Assembly (NCBI RefSeq): GCF_030064165.1 | Contig: NZ_CP125947.1 | Location: forward strand, 4,836,001-4,900,000 | DNA: 64,000 nt | Source of the DNA: Comamonas resistens | GTDB taxonomy: Bacteria > Pseudomonadota > Gammaproteobacteria > Burkholderiales > Burkholderiaceae_C | Direction: 5' to 3' | Shown here: one piece after another, positions 27,023 through 35,702 of the stretch | Layout of the letters: every line of letters starts with the position of its first letter | Position numbering within the stretch: position 1 is the first letter of the stretch | Made by a program: the position numbers and the translations under genes | Notes under the pieces: generated by a model | What the model was told of the DNA's origin: nothing | The model's database searches: none | The model's input: the letters and a program-made list of their open reading frames with translations, nothing else

Positions 27023-28867
27023 TTGGCTTTTTATCGGCGCGTAGTTGCGACCTTTCTACTGTGTTGTTGTGCAGTCGGCAGTGCGTGGGCCGATGGCCTG
27101 TTTTCCTCCCAGGGCAGTAATGAGCGGCAATTTCTGGACGTTGCAAAGGTCTTCACGCTGGACCCTGCGCAGCAACTGAGCGATTCGTTCTCGGTCATCG
27201 GGCATGTCGCTGAGGGCTACTACGTTTATCGCCACGCCATCAAATTGGTTGATGCGCAAGGCCATGACGTCAGCCTGACCCTTCCGACAGGGACTGCCAA
27301 GCATGATGAGTTCTTTGGCGATACAGAGATCTATACGGGTGATGTGCTCAAGCTGCGCTTTCCCGCCAATGCCACCGGGCCACTGACACTCCATTGGCAG
27401 GGGTGCGCGGAAGCAGGTATCTGTTATCCCCCACAGACGATGGACGTGGATGTGCCGGCCATGGCGGCAGTCACATCCACGTCTGGCGACGGTTCCGTAC
27501 AGGGAAGTTCCGCCATGGTCGCAGAGTCCTCCAATCCGGCAAGCGTGGGAGGTGTTGCCGACATGGCCGAGGATCAAGCGGTAGCGCACCGGCTCGCAGC
27601 TCTTGGCCCCGTCTGGGGAACGCTGCTGTTCTTTGGTTTCGGATTGCTGCTGGCTTTCACGCCATGCTCGCTGCCAATGGTTCCCATCATTTCCACCATG
27701 GTCGTGGGCAGCCAGGCGAAGCCACGGCGGGCATTCTTCCTCTCTATGTCCTATGTCCTGGCCATGGCTGGCACCTACGCTGCGGTGGGTGTGGCCGCAG
27801 GCCTAGCCGGCGCCAACCTGCAGGCCACACTGCAATCGCCTTGGCTGCTGGGGGCGTTTGCAGCCTTATTCCTCGTCCTGGCAAGTTCATTGTTCGGCCT
27901 GTTCGAGTTGCAGATACCCTCGGCCCTGATCAATCGCGTGGAATCCGCTGGCAGAAACCGCTCGGGCGGTAGCATCCCCGGCGCGGCTGCCCTAGGCTTC
28001 CTCTCGGCGCTGCTGGTCGGCCCATGCATGACCGCTCCATTGGCAGGCGCATTGTTGTACATCGGGCAGACCGGCAGCGAGGTCTATGGCGGCTTGGCAT
28101 TGTTCGCGCTGGGCTTGGGTATGGGATTGCCCCTGCTGGCCATCGCCGTGTTCGGTGCTCGTATCCTGCCGCGTCCTGGTGCGTGGATGGACCGTGTGTG
28201 CGTTGCATTCGGCTACGTCATGGTGGGCATGGCCGTGATGATGCTGGCGCGCTTCCTACCCGGTACGGTGAGCCTGGTGCTCTGGGGAGCATGGGTTTTG
28301 TCGATGGCAATTGGCCTGATTGCCTGGGGCCAGGCCGTTGCAGCGAAGCATCGACTGGCATGGACGCTACGGTCCGGGGCTGTCTTCGCCGGCTTGTGGT
28401 CCATCCTGATGCTGGTCGGCGCTGCATCCGGTGGCGACTCTGTGTTGCAGCCGCTGGCACACCTGCGCGGCGGGTCGACTTCGATGGCACCTGCAGAGGG
28501 CGGCATTGCTTTCGCGCAGGCGAAATCGATCGAAGACGTGGATGCGCATTTGGCGCAGGCGGCCTCACGTGACCAATGGACTCTGATCGACATCTACGCC
28601 GACTGGTGCGTCAGTTGCCACGTGATCGAGCGCAACGTATTCGGCGATCCGGCTGTCGCGTCCCGGCTGGCCCGCATGCAGGTGCTGCGGCCAGACGTGA
28701 CACGCAATGATGCGACCGACCAGGCTCTGCTCAAGCGTTGGGGCGTCATGGGGCCACCCACGCTCATTCTGGTCGGCCCGGACGGCAAGGAACGCCGGGA
28801 TCTCCGCGTGGTGGGTGAAATTGATGCGCGCGCCTTCCTCGATCATCTGGACAAGGCGGGCGCGTGA
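27023..28867 (+). CDS. dsbD: protein-disulfide reductase
   Basis: DsbD carries electrons from cytoplasmic thioredoxin to periplasmic CcmG and DsbC/G. The 614-residue protein has a signal peptide, an N-terminal alpha domain with the Cys pair in CAEAGICYPP, eight helices with the redox cysteines in TPCSLPMVPI and GPCMTAPLAGALLY, and a C-terminal thioredoxin domain with DWCVSCHVIE. The start codon is TTG behind CGGAGGG. It leads a dsbD-tlpA-dsbG cluster just after the ccm operon. Confidence 0.93.
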   Translation: MAFYRRVVATFLLCCCAVGSAWADGLFSSQGSNERQFLDVAKVFTLDPAQQLSDSFSVIGHVAEGYYVYRHAIKLVDAQGHDVSLTLPTGTAKHDEFFGDTEIYTGDVLKLRFPANATGPLTLHWQGCAEAGICYPPQTMDVDVPAMAAVTSTSGDGSVQGSSAMVAESSNPASVGGVADMAEDQAVAHRLAALGPVWGTLLFFGFGLLLAFTPCSLPMVPIISTMVVGSQAKPRRAFFLSMSYVLAMAGTYAAVGVAAGLAGANLQATLQSPWLLGAFAALFLVLASSLFGLFELQIPSALINRVESAGRNRSGGSIPGAAALGFLSALLVGPCMTAPLAGALLYIGQTGSEVYGGLALFALGLGMGLPLLAIAVFGARILPRPGAWMDRVCVAFGYVMVGMAVMMLARFLPGTVSLVLWGAWVLSMAIGLIAWGQAVAAKHRLAWTLRSGAVFAGLWSILMLVGAASGGDSVLQPLAHLRGGSTSMAPAEGGIAFAQAKSIEDVDAHLAQAASRDQWTLIDIYADWCVSCHVIERNVFGDPAVASRLARMQVLRPDVTRNDATDQALLKRWGVMGPPTLILVGPDGKERRDLRVVGEIDARAFLDHLDKAGA

Positions 28868-29703
28868 TGATCGGCGTCGGTCCTTTTTCCGTCCAGGTCG
28901 TTGCCGTCTTCGCCGCCGTGCTGCTGGCTTGGATGGTGGCTCGCCTCGTTGCCAAGCGGCTGCCCGACTCGCCGTACAAGGCGACCGGCGGAATGCTTCT
29001 TGACGCTGTGTTTTTGGGGGGTGTCGTTGCTCGCCTTGGCTACATCGCGCAGTGGTGGGAGGAGTACGCGCAGTCGCCAATGTCCATGATTTTCATCGGC
29101 GACCAAGGCTTCTCTCTTTGGGTAGGTGTCCTGGCAGCACTGGCATTCATTTGGTGGCGCACCCGTTCGATCCGGGCGTTGCGCCGTCCTCTACTAATGG
29201 GAGTTACAGCCGGACTTTTGGCATGGTCTGCCGCAGTTGGCGTGCTTGGTCTATTGCAGCGCTCAGCACCGCCATTGCCGGCCTTGACCCTTGCCACGCT
29301 CGACGAAAAGCCTGTCGTCCTGAATTCCTATACCGGGCGGCCAGTCGTGCTCAACCTCTGGGCTTCGTGGTGTCCGCCATGCCGTCGAGAGATGCCGGTG
29401 TTCGAGCAGGCGCAAGCGCAGTATCCCGACATCTCTTTCGTCATGGTCAACCAGGGAGAGAGCGCTCAGCAGGCGCGCGCCTTCCTTGACGCCGAAAACT
29501 TGCAGCTCAAGGACGTGCTGCTTGACCCGGCCTCCAAGACCATGCAGGCGGTGGCATCAAGAGGCCTGCCCACCACCTTGTTCTTCGATGAGCACGGACG
29601 CTTGGTGGATACACATCTGGGCGAACTCTCGATGGCCAGTCTCAAAAGCACGGTGTCGCGCCGTTTCGCGCCATCCCAACAGATCAAGACAGATAAGGAG
29701 TAA
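28864..29703 (+). CDS. TlpA-like thioredoxin with N-terminal membrane domain
   Basis: The 279-residue protein has three or four helices in the first 130 residues (with DAVFLGGVVARLGYIAQWW, reminiscent of the LGT fold) and a C-terminal TlpA/ResA thioredoxin domain with NLWASWCPPCRREMPVFEQA and GLPTTLFF. It overlaps dsbD by four bases and is spaced two bases from dsbG. It is likely a membrane-held periplasmic reductase or oxidant acting with DsbD. Confidence 0.85.
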   Translation: MMIGVGPFSVQVVAVFAAVLLAWMVARLVAKRLPDSPYKATGGMLLDAVFLGGVVARLGYIAQWWEEYAQSPMSMIFIGDQGFSLWVGVLAALAFIWWRTRSIRALRRPLLMGVTAGLLAWSAAVGVLGLLQRSAPPLPALTLATLDEKPVVLNSYTGRPVVLNLWASWCPPCRREMPVFEQAQAQYPDISFVMVNQGESAQQARAFLDAENLQLKDVLLDPASKTMQAVASRGLPTTLFFDEHGRLVDTHLGELSMASLKSTVSRRFAPSQQIKTDKE

Positions 29704-29705
29704 CC

Positions 29706-30479
29706 ATGTTTGCACAGCGCTCGCACATTCATTTCCTACTCGCTGCCAGCCTCATGTTAGTCACCGGATGCAGTCAGGCGGAATCTGCTGACAAGCCGCC
29801 TGCTTTGAAGGCTCTGGAAGACCAGGGTCTGACCGTCACGCAGGAATTCAAGGTGGGTGGCGGACTGCGCGCCTTCGCCGCAGTCGCAGGCGACCGACCG
29901 ATTGCCGTGTACATCACGAGCGATGGCAACGCCATCATGGGAACCCGCCTGAACGCCAAGGGCGAACCGATGGACGAAGCGGACCTGGAGAAGCTGGCAG
30001 CCAAGCCGGTCAGCGATAAGGAATGGTCACAGCTCCAGGCGTCTACCTGGGTGCTGGACGGCAAGAAAGACGCGCCGCGCGTCATCTACACCTTCAGCGA
30101 TGCGAACTGCCCCTATTGCCATCGTTTCTGGGAAGCTTCACGCCCCTGGGTGGATTCCGGTAAGGTCCAGTTGCGGCACATTCTGGTTGGGATTATCAAG
30201 GAAGACAGTCCGGCCAAAGCGGCTGCCATCCTTGGTGCGCCTGACCAGACAGCGGCATTGGTGATGAACGAGCAGCGGTATGGCCAGGGTGGGATCACAC
30301 CAGTCAAGAGCGTCCCTGCGGATGTGAGCAAGATCCTTGATGACAACCTGGCTCTCATGATGAACACCGGCTTTCGTGGAACGCCTGGCATTGTTGTACG
30401 CGGCCCGAATGGTGTGCTCAAGAAATACAACGGCATGCCGCAAGGGGCGCAATTGGGTGAAGTGCTCGGGCCGCGCTGA
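29706..30479 (+). CDS. dsbG: thiol:disulfide interchange protein DsbG
   Basis: The 257-residue protein has a lipoprotein-type signal (LVTGC), an N-terminal dimerisation domain (VTQEFKVGGGLRAFA) and a thioredoxin domain with FSDANCPYCHRFW and the cis-Pro loop GFRGTPGIVV. DsbG isomerises disulfides or protects single cysteines in the periplasm and is kept reduced by DsbD, encoded upstream. Confidence 0.88.
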   Translation: MFAQRSHIHFLLAASLMLVTGCSQAESADKPPALKALEDQGLTVTQEFKVGGGLRAFAAVAGDRPIAVYITSDGNAIMGTRLNAKGEPMDEADLEKLAAKPVSDKEWSQLQASTWVLDGKKDAPRVIYTFSDANCPYCHRFWEASRPWVDSGKVQLRHILVGIIKEDSPAKAAAILGAPDQTAALVMNEQRYGQGGITPVKSVPADVSKILDDNLALMMNTGFRGTPGIVVRGPNGVLKKYNGMPQGAQLGEVLGPR

Positions 30480-30568
30480 ACCTGCTCCCGAATGGCGGAA
30501 GTCATGCGGTCTGGACAAACGTTTGGCACTCGACCCCGATAACCGAAGGCCATTCAAGGAGGTGACCC

Positions 30569-31081
30569 ATGTTCATTAACCATCGTTCGCTTGCTGGCCT
30601 GATTCTTGGGCTGACGTGTTTGCTTGTTGCTGTACCGGCGGTTGCAGAAACCCATTGGCCCAAGGACGGCTGGAAAGTCATTGATACAAGTCAAAGCTAT
30701 TCGGAGCTGCTCGCCAACCTCAAGAAAGCTGTTTCGGCGAACGAGTTGAATGTCATCTATGAAGTCGGACCAACGGAGGCTGCCGCAAAGCGCGGCATCC
30801 ACATTCCGGGAATCCGAGTAGTGGGAGTCTTCAATAACAAGTTTGCCGTCGATATTTTTCGCCTCAGTGTGCTAGCGATGATCGAGGTGACAATTCGGTT
30901 TTATGTGACTGAGCGGGATGAGGGACATGCAACGCTGTCATGGGTCGAGCCCAGCCTCGTTCTCGCGCCATATGTCGGAGACGTTGGCAGTAGCGACGAC
31001 GCAAATACGCTGCGTCAGAAAGCAGAGGAACTCGATGCTTGCTTCTCTCGGATTGCATCCGAAACTGTCCAAGGAAAATAG
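30569..31081 (+). CDS. DUF302 family exported protein
   Basis: This 170-residue protein has a signal peptide (residues 1-26, ending AVAE) and a DUF302 domain with YSELLANLKKAVSANELNVIYEVGP. An AAGGAGGTGA site precedes the ATG. DUF302 proteins have no assigned function and often occur with sulfur or heavy-metal genes. Downstream, after 18 bp, comes the TauE-type exporter. Confidence 0.75.
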   Translation: MFINHRSLAGLILGLTCLLVAVPAVAETHWPKDGWKVIDTSQSYSELLANLKKAVSANELNVIYEVGPTEAAAKRGIHIPGIRVVGVFNNKFAVDIFRLSVLAMIEVTIRFYVTERDEGHATLSWVEPSLVLAPYVGDVGSSDDANTLRQKAEELDACFSRIASETVQGK

Positions 31082-31099
31082 CCAAAAGGGGCGTTCACT

Positions 31100-31906
31100 A
31101 TGCTCTCGCTAACGGGTGGGTTGCTGGGTCTAATCATCGGAGCCGTGCTGGGCTTGACCGGTGCAGGGGGTGGCATTTTCGCAGTGCCCGCACTGGTTTT
31201 CGGCCTGGGCATGGACATACGGGATGCGGCACCTGTGGCGCTGCTTGCCGTAGGCGCGGCAGCCGCCTTGGGTGCGTTGCAGGGGTTGCGCCAGGGCATT
31301 GTTCGGTACAAGGCCGCGATCATGTTGGCTGCGGCTGGCACCGTGACTGCCCCGCTGGGTGTGCAACTCGCCCACTGGCTTTCGCCGCGATGGCTGAACC
31401 TGGTCTTTGTGGCCATCATGCTCGTGGTGGCCTACCGGATGTTCATGTCCTCGCGCGGCTCGCAGGCCGAGGGCGACTTGGCCGAGGTGCCACCCAAGGT
31501 CTGCAAGGTCTCCAAGGACACCGACCGTTTTGTCTGGAACGTGCGTACAGCGACCACGCTGGGAAGTATCGGTGTCGTCTCCGGCCTGGCCACGGGCATG
31601 CTGGGCGTGGGCGGAGGCTTCATCATCGTTCCGGCCCTGGCGCATTTCAGCGAGTTGCGCATGCACAGCATCGTCGCCACCTCGCTCATGGTGATCGCGC
31701 TGCTGTCCGCGGTGACCGTATTCATCGCATGGAGCCATGGCTTGTCGCTGACCGCTCCTACCTCGGCATTCGTTCTTACCGCGCTGGTGGGTATGGCGGG
31801 CGGCCGCGTTCTGGCGCGAAGGGTTCCCTCAAGGATGCTGCAGCGGGTGTTCTCGATCACCTGCGTGTCCGTGGCGGCCCTCATGCTCATGCGCAATATT
31901 GGATAG
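31100..31906 (+). CDS. TauE/SafE family sulfite exporter
   Basis: This 268-residue membrane protein has eight helices in two repeats, each starting with the glycine-rich pattern (GAVLGLTGAGGGIFAVPAL and GLATGMLGVGGGFIIVPAL). The family exports sulfite or related organosulfur anions. The neighbouring sulfur genes support export of sulfite made by the persulfide dioxygenase. Confidence 0.87.
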   Translation: MLSLTGGLLGLIIGAVLGLTGAGGGIFAVPALVFGLGMDIRDAAPVALLAVGAAAALGALQGLRQGIVRYKAAIMLAAAGTVTAPLGVQLAHWLSPRWLNLVFVAIMLVVAYRMFMSSRGSQAEGDLAEVPPKVCKVSKDTDRFVWNVRTATTLGSIGVVSGLATGMLGVGGGFIIVPALAHFSELRMHSIVATSLMVIALLSAVTVFIAWSHGLSLTAPTSAFVLTALVGMAGGRVLARRVPSRMLQRVFSITCVSVAALMLMRNIG

Positions 31907-31939
31907 CGATTCGGTTTTTGATTGTGGATGGAGATTTCA

Positions 31940-33307
31940 ATGCAGACACTGAAAGTAGATATAGCCATCATCGGTGCCGGAACCGCCGGCGTCTCGGCAT
32001 TTAATGCGCTCAAGGCAGCGGGTAAGGAGGTCGTCCTGATTGACCGTGGACCGCTGGGGACGACATGCGCGCGCGTGGGTTGCATGCCGTCAAAGGCTGC
32101 ACTGCACGCAGGCATGCGCTGGGCGACGGCCAAAGAACTGCCAGCGGGCGCCACGCTCTCGGCGCAAGGGCCCCAGGACTTGTGGTCGCATGCCCGCCAG
32201 ACGCGCGATGCCCTGGCCGGCGGCGCTGCGGAGCGCACGCGCAAGGCCGCCGGTGAAAGCCTGATCATGGCGGAGGCGCACTTTGTCGCGCCAAGCATTT
32301 TGGAAGCTGGCGACCAGCGTATCGAGGCGAAGGCCTTCATCGTGGCGACCGGCTCCCATCCCGTGGTGCCCAAGTCGCTCGATGGCGTTGCCTCCCACGT
32401 CCTCACCACTGATACCCTTTTCGAGCTGGAGGAACTGCCGCAGCGCCTGGGGATTCTGGGGTTGGGAGCCATCGGCTTGGAACTGGGTTTGGCTCTGACG
32501 CGCCTGGACGTACAGGTGATCGCTGCCGACCAACAGACCACAATCGGTGGCATTCAAGATCCCGAGGTGCAGGACCGGGCGCTTTCCAGGTTTGGCGACG
32601 AGTTGCCCATGTGGCTGGACGCGCCCGTCGACGTCACCTTGGAAGGCGACAAAGTGCGCATGCACACCGACAAGCATGAGGCGCTCGTGGATCGATTGCT
32701 GGTCGTGACCGGCCGCCAGCCCAATACCGAAGCGCTTAATCTGCAAGCGGCAGGCATCCCACTGGACAAGGCTGGCCGACCGAACATCGATGCCTTCACC
32801 ATGCGTGCATCGGATGCACCGATCTTCTTCGCGGGCGATGTTCAACCCGACCGTCCGCTGTTGCACGAGGCGTCCGATGAAGGCCAGATGGCGGCCCAGG
32901 CCGCGTTGACGAGCCTGCGTGGCGAACAATGGCAGGGTGCCCCGCGTCGGGTGCCGATCACCATTCTTTTCACCGACCCCGACGTGTGCACGGTCGGCAT
33001 CTCCTACCAGGCCGCAATGCAAAAAGATGCCGTGGTCGGCATCGCGGAGGGCAGTGGCAACGGGCGCTCGAAGATCCTCGGTGCCCAGGACAACTTGCTG
33101 CGTGTCTACGTCGAGCCTGGCACCGGCGCTCTGCTGGGGGCCAGCATGCTGCTGACGCACGGCGAGCATCTGGCGCACCTGCTAGCCTGGGCGATCCAGG
33201 CCAAACAGACGGTCAACGACCTGCTGGCGATGCCGTTCTACCACCCCTCCATCGAGGAGATGCTTCAGAGCGCCTTGAAGTCGGCATCGCAACAACTCAC
33301 CCCGTAA
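31940..33307 (+). CDS. dihydrolipoamide dehydrogenase-like flavin disulfide reductase
   Basis: This class I pyridine nucleotide-disulfide oxidoreductase of 455 residues has FAD site IIGAGTAGVSAFNAL, redox motif CARVGCMPSK, NAD site GLGAIGLELGLAL, FFAGDVQPD and a C-terminal dimer domain with MPFYHPSIEEML. The family includes mercuric reductase, lipoamide dehydrogenase and sulfur-linked reductases. MerA-type C-terminal cysteines are absent, and no lipoyl partner is nearby. A role in thiol or persulfide reduction is inferred. The start at 31940 has a GGAG site. Confidence 0.82.
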   Translation: MQTLKVDIAIIGAGTAGVSAFNALKAAGKEVVLIDRGPLGTTCARVGCMPSKAALHAGMRWATAKELPAGATLSAQGPQDLWSHARQTRDALAGGAAERTRKAAGESLIMAEAHFVAPSILEAGDQRIEAKAFIVATGSHPVVPKSLDGVASHVLTTDTLFELEELPQRLGILGLGAIGLELGLALTRLDVQVIAADQQTTIGGIQDPEVQDRALSRFGDELPMWLDAPVDVTLEGDKVRMHTDKHEALVDRLLVVTGRQPNTEALNLQAAGIPLDKAGRPNIDAFTMRASDAPIFFAGDVQPDRPLLHEASDEGQMAAQAALTSLRGEQWQGAPRRVPITILFTDPDVCTVGISYQAAMQKDAVVGIAEGSGNGRSKILGAQDNLLRVYVEPGTGALLGASMLLTHGEHLAHLLAWAIQAKQTVNDLLAMPFYHPSIEEMLQSALKSASQQLTP

Positions 33308-33341
33308 ACGAACCATTTTTTGCCATCACACCAGAAACATC

Positions 33342-33665
33342 ATGAACCAAGACATCCAGAACCAAGCATTGAAAGTGATCCTGCATGCGCCCACTCCCGC
33401 AGCACTGGAGCGCGCGCGCAAGAACGCAGTCAATCTCCTGCGTGACGCACCTGACACCGAGCTGCGCATCGTCCTCAACGCGGAGGCTGTCGAGGCCGCG
33501 CTCGATCAGGCGCACGCAGACGTGGATGCGCACACCTGGGTGTGCCCGACGACTTTGACGCGGATCGGCAGGGAGAACCGTCCGCCGCTCCAGGTGATGG
33601 CGGGCCCGGCAGTGGTCGAAATCGCGCGTATGCAGCGAGCGGGATGGGTCTACATCAGATCGTAG
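33342..33665 (+). CDS. DsrE-like small protein
   Basis: The 107-residue protein has the DsrE/F-like pattern LKVILHAPTPAALERARKNAVNLL, ELRIVLNAEAVEAAL, and a single Cys (VCPTTLTR) at the spot where sulfur carriers of this family place it. DsrE-type proteins move sulfane sulfur. The gene is 34 bp after the flavin reductase, which together suggests persulfide handling. Confidence 0.7.
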   Translation: MNQDIQNQALKVILHAPTPAALERARKNAVNLLRDAPDTELRIVLNAEAVEAALDQAHADVDAHTWVCPTTLTRIGRENRPPLQVMAGPAVVEIARMQRAGWVYIRS

Positions 33666-33705
33666 CAATCGGCCGCCCAAGCAAGCGGCACAAGGGGCTA
33701 GTGAC

Positions 33706-34596
33706 ATGGAACTGCGACATCTTCGCTACTTTGTCGTTTTGGCTGACGAGTTGCATTTCACGCACGCAGCGGAGCGACTGCATATCGAACAACCACCCTT
33801 GTCTCGGGCAATCAAAGAGCTGGAAGACGAACTCGGGGTCGTACTCTTTGATCGTGATCGCAGAGGAACGCGGCTGACCGCCGCAGGAGTTGCCTTCCTG
33901 CAAGACTCTCTCAGGCTTTTCACCGTTCTCGAACAAGCCTGGGAGAACGTCAAGGCTGTCGCAGCGGGTTTGCGGGGTAGCCTGCGTATCGCAGTATCCG
34001 ACGGTGCGACCGATCCCCGGCTCTCTGAGTTCCTGGCCCGTTGCCGAGCCGAGGAACCGGAGATCGAAATACGCTTGTCTGAAGTTCCATTGGCCGAGCA
34101 GTTGCGAGGCCTTCGCTCTGGCGACTTCATGATCGGCTTCGCTCACACTGCGAATGTCGGCGGAGGCATCGTCGCCGAGCCAATCTGGAGAGATCCCCTG
34201 GTAATTGCCGTACCGGCCCGGCACGAACTCCTCGCTCACAAGGAAGTAACCATCCATGAACTCGGTGGTCATCCGCTCGTCATGTGCGACCCACGGGTCT
34301 GCGAAGGCTATTCCCGCGAACTGGTAAAGCTCCTTGGGCCTCTGGAATATCGGCAAAACGTCGTGGAGTATGTGACCTCACTGGACATGATGCTTACGCT
34401 GGTCGGGGCTGGCTACGGAGTCGGCTTCATGGCAGCAACCAAGATTCCGGTCAGCCAACGACCCGATGTTGTAATCCGCCCCTTAGCTGTGGAATCGGCG
34501 ATCATCACAACCTATCTGCTTCGACCTGACAACGGGGATGTGTCGGCTTCACTTGAGCGATTTATCGTTCGCCTGCGCGATGGTTTGGGCAGCTAA
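33706..34596 (+). CDS. LysR family transcriptional regulator
   Basis: This 296-residue regulator has the N-terminal winged helix MELRHLRYFVVLADELHFT followed by AERLHIEQPPLSRAIKELE, and an effector domain from about residue 90. It follows the sulfur genes by 40 bp in the same direction, so it may be co-transcribed rather than divergent. The target is unknown; the upstream sulfur/redox genes are candidates. Confidence 0.9.
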   Translation: MELRHLRYFVVLADELHFTHAAERLHIEQPPLSRAIKELEDELGVVLFDRDRRGTRLTAAGVAFLQDSLRLFTVLEQAWENVKAVAAGLRGSLRIAVSDGATDPRLSEFLARCRAEEPEIEIRLSEVPLAEQLRGLRSGDFMIGFAHTANVGGGIVAEPIWRDPLVIAVPARHELLAHKEVTIHELGGHPLVMCDPRVCEGYSRELVKLLGPLEYRQNVVEYVTSLDMMLTLVGAGYGVGFMAATKIPVSQRPDVVIRPLAVESAIITTYLLRPDNGDVSASLERFIVRLRDGLGS

Positions 34597-34616
34597 GTCC
34601 CTCGGAAACTGGATTC

Positions 34617-34910
34617 TCAAGACTCAACGGGAGAGCCTATATTGCGCTCTGTGGCCGCCATCAGTTCGGTGCCACTCAGCTTGAGCGCTGCGGCAATCTT
34701 CAGAATCAGCGCCAACGAGGGCAAATGCTCCCCCCGCTCGATCTTGCCCATGTGCGAACGCTCGACTCCGGCCTGTGCAGCCAGTTCCTCCTGAGCAATG
34801 CCCTGGTCCATACGGAACGCACGCACAGCCTTGCCGAAAGCCTGGGCTGGTTCGGCTTCATATCTGGTTGTGCCCGGGGGACGACCTCGTTGAACAGTAC
34901 GCTTCTGCAT
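34617..34910 (-). CDS. XRE family HTH regulator
   Basis: This small DNA-binding protein (97 residues from the ATG at 34910) has a basic N-terminus (QKRTVQRGRPPG) and a helix-turn-helix: AVRAFRMDQGIAQEELAAQ, AGVERSHMGKIERGEHLPSL. A longer frame up to 34994 is open but would cover the operator palindrome. It faces a divergent LysR-type gene, with a palindrome between them, near the integrase, the usual site for an element regulator. Confidence 0.85.
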   Translation of the reverse strand: MQKRTVQRGRPPGTTRYEAEPAQAFGKAVRAFRMDQGIAQEELAAQAGVERSHMGKIERGEHLPSLALILKIAAALKLSGTELMAATERNIGSPVES

Positions 34911-34936
34911 TAACAGAAGCGTCGAACAGTAACGAG

Positions 34937-34955
34937 AATTTAACCACGTTAAATT
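34937..34955. promoter_or_regulatory. palindromic operator between xre and the LysR-like gene
   Basis: AATTTAAC and GTTAAATT are exact inverted repeats around CAC. The site is 27 bp upstream of the xre ATG and 63 bp before the divergent gene, as expected for an autoregulatory operator. The binding protein is inferred. Confidence 0.55.
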
Positions 34956-35017
34956 TAACTCACATGTATCATATGGGTCTGTTTTCTTAATCAATTCTCT
35001 TCTTAGGGGCTCTTCTT

Positions 35018-35659
35018 ATGCACGGTGCCACGATCCGCCCCGCCCGTCTCAGACTTGCCGTAGCACCGGGCGTTCCGTCATCGCATCTCTCAGCGCTTCT
35101 CGCGCTACAACGCGCGGAAGAACCAGAGGTCGCCCTCTCGCTTTTTGAGGTTGCAGGCGACGTTCTGCTTCAGGGACTTCGTGAAGGCCGCTACGACGCA
35201 GGGATGTCGCTTCAGGGGGTCAGCGACCCAGCCCTCAAGACGCAACCTTTGTGGGCCGAGAGCATGGCCGTCGCCGTGCCGCCGCAGTTCCATTTACTCG
35301 ACAGGGCAAAGCTCACCATCGCCGATCTCCAGGACTACCCGATCTATCGCTGGCAGGCCGAGGCTTGCCCTCCGCTGGATGAGAGGCTGGCTTCCCTCAT
35401 GCCGTTGGATCAGGAGAACATCCAGCGGGTGACTTCATTCGAGATGCTGGCGCTATGGGTTGCGGCCGGCTACGGCGTCGGGGTATCCGCGCAAGCTCGC
35501 ATCAAACAAGCTCATGGCTGGGGAATCACTATGCGACCATTCGCCGAGGATTCTTACCAGATCGTGACGTACCTGCAGCGCGCGCGCCTGCAAAACGATT
35601 CCGCTTTTGATCGCTTTGTACGTAGAGCACAGCAAGTCGCCGAGACAGCCCCTCCATAG
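35018..35659 (+). CDS. LysR-type effector domain protein lacking HTH
   Basis: The 213-residue protein aligns with the LysR substrate-binding domain only: RLRLAVAPGVPSSHLSALLA, GLREGRYDAGMSL, VAVPPQFHLLDRAKLTIADL and VAAGYGVGVSAQARIK. It begins directly at the linker, so there is no DNA-binding domain and no room for one before the divergent xre gene. Similar solo effector domains sit beside xre genes in clc-type and Tn4371-like elements. It may bind a ligand and act on another regulator. Confidence 0.8.
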   Translation: MHGATIRPARLRLAVAPGVPSSHLSALLALQRAEEPEVALSLFEVAGDVLLQGLREGRYDAGMSLQGVSDPALKTQPLWAESMAVAVPPQFHLLDRAKLTIADLQDYPIYRWQAEACPPLDERLASLMPLDQENIQRVTSFEMLALWVAAGYGVGVSAQARIKQAHGWGITMRPFAEDSYQIVTYLQRARLQNDSAFDRFVRRAQQVAETAPP

Positions 35660-35702
35660 CGAATGGCCCGCGGCCGCAAACAGCGATGCCAAATCGCTGA
35701 CA

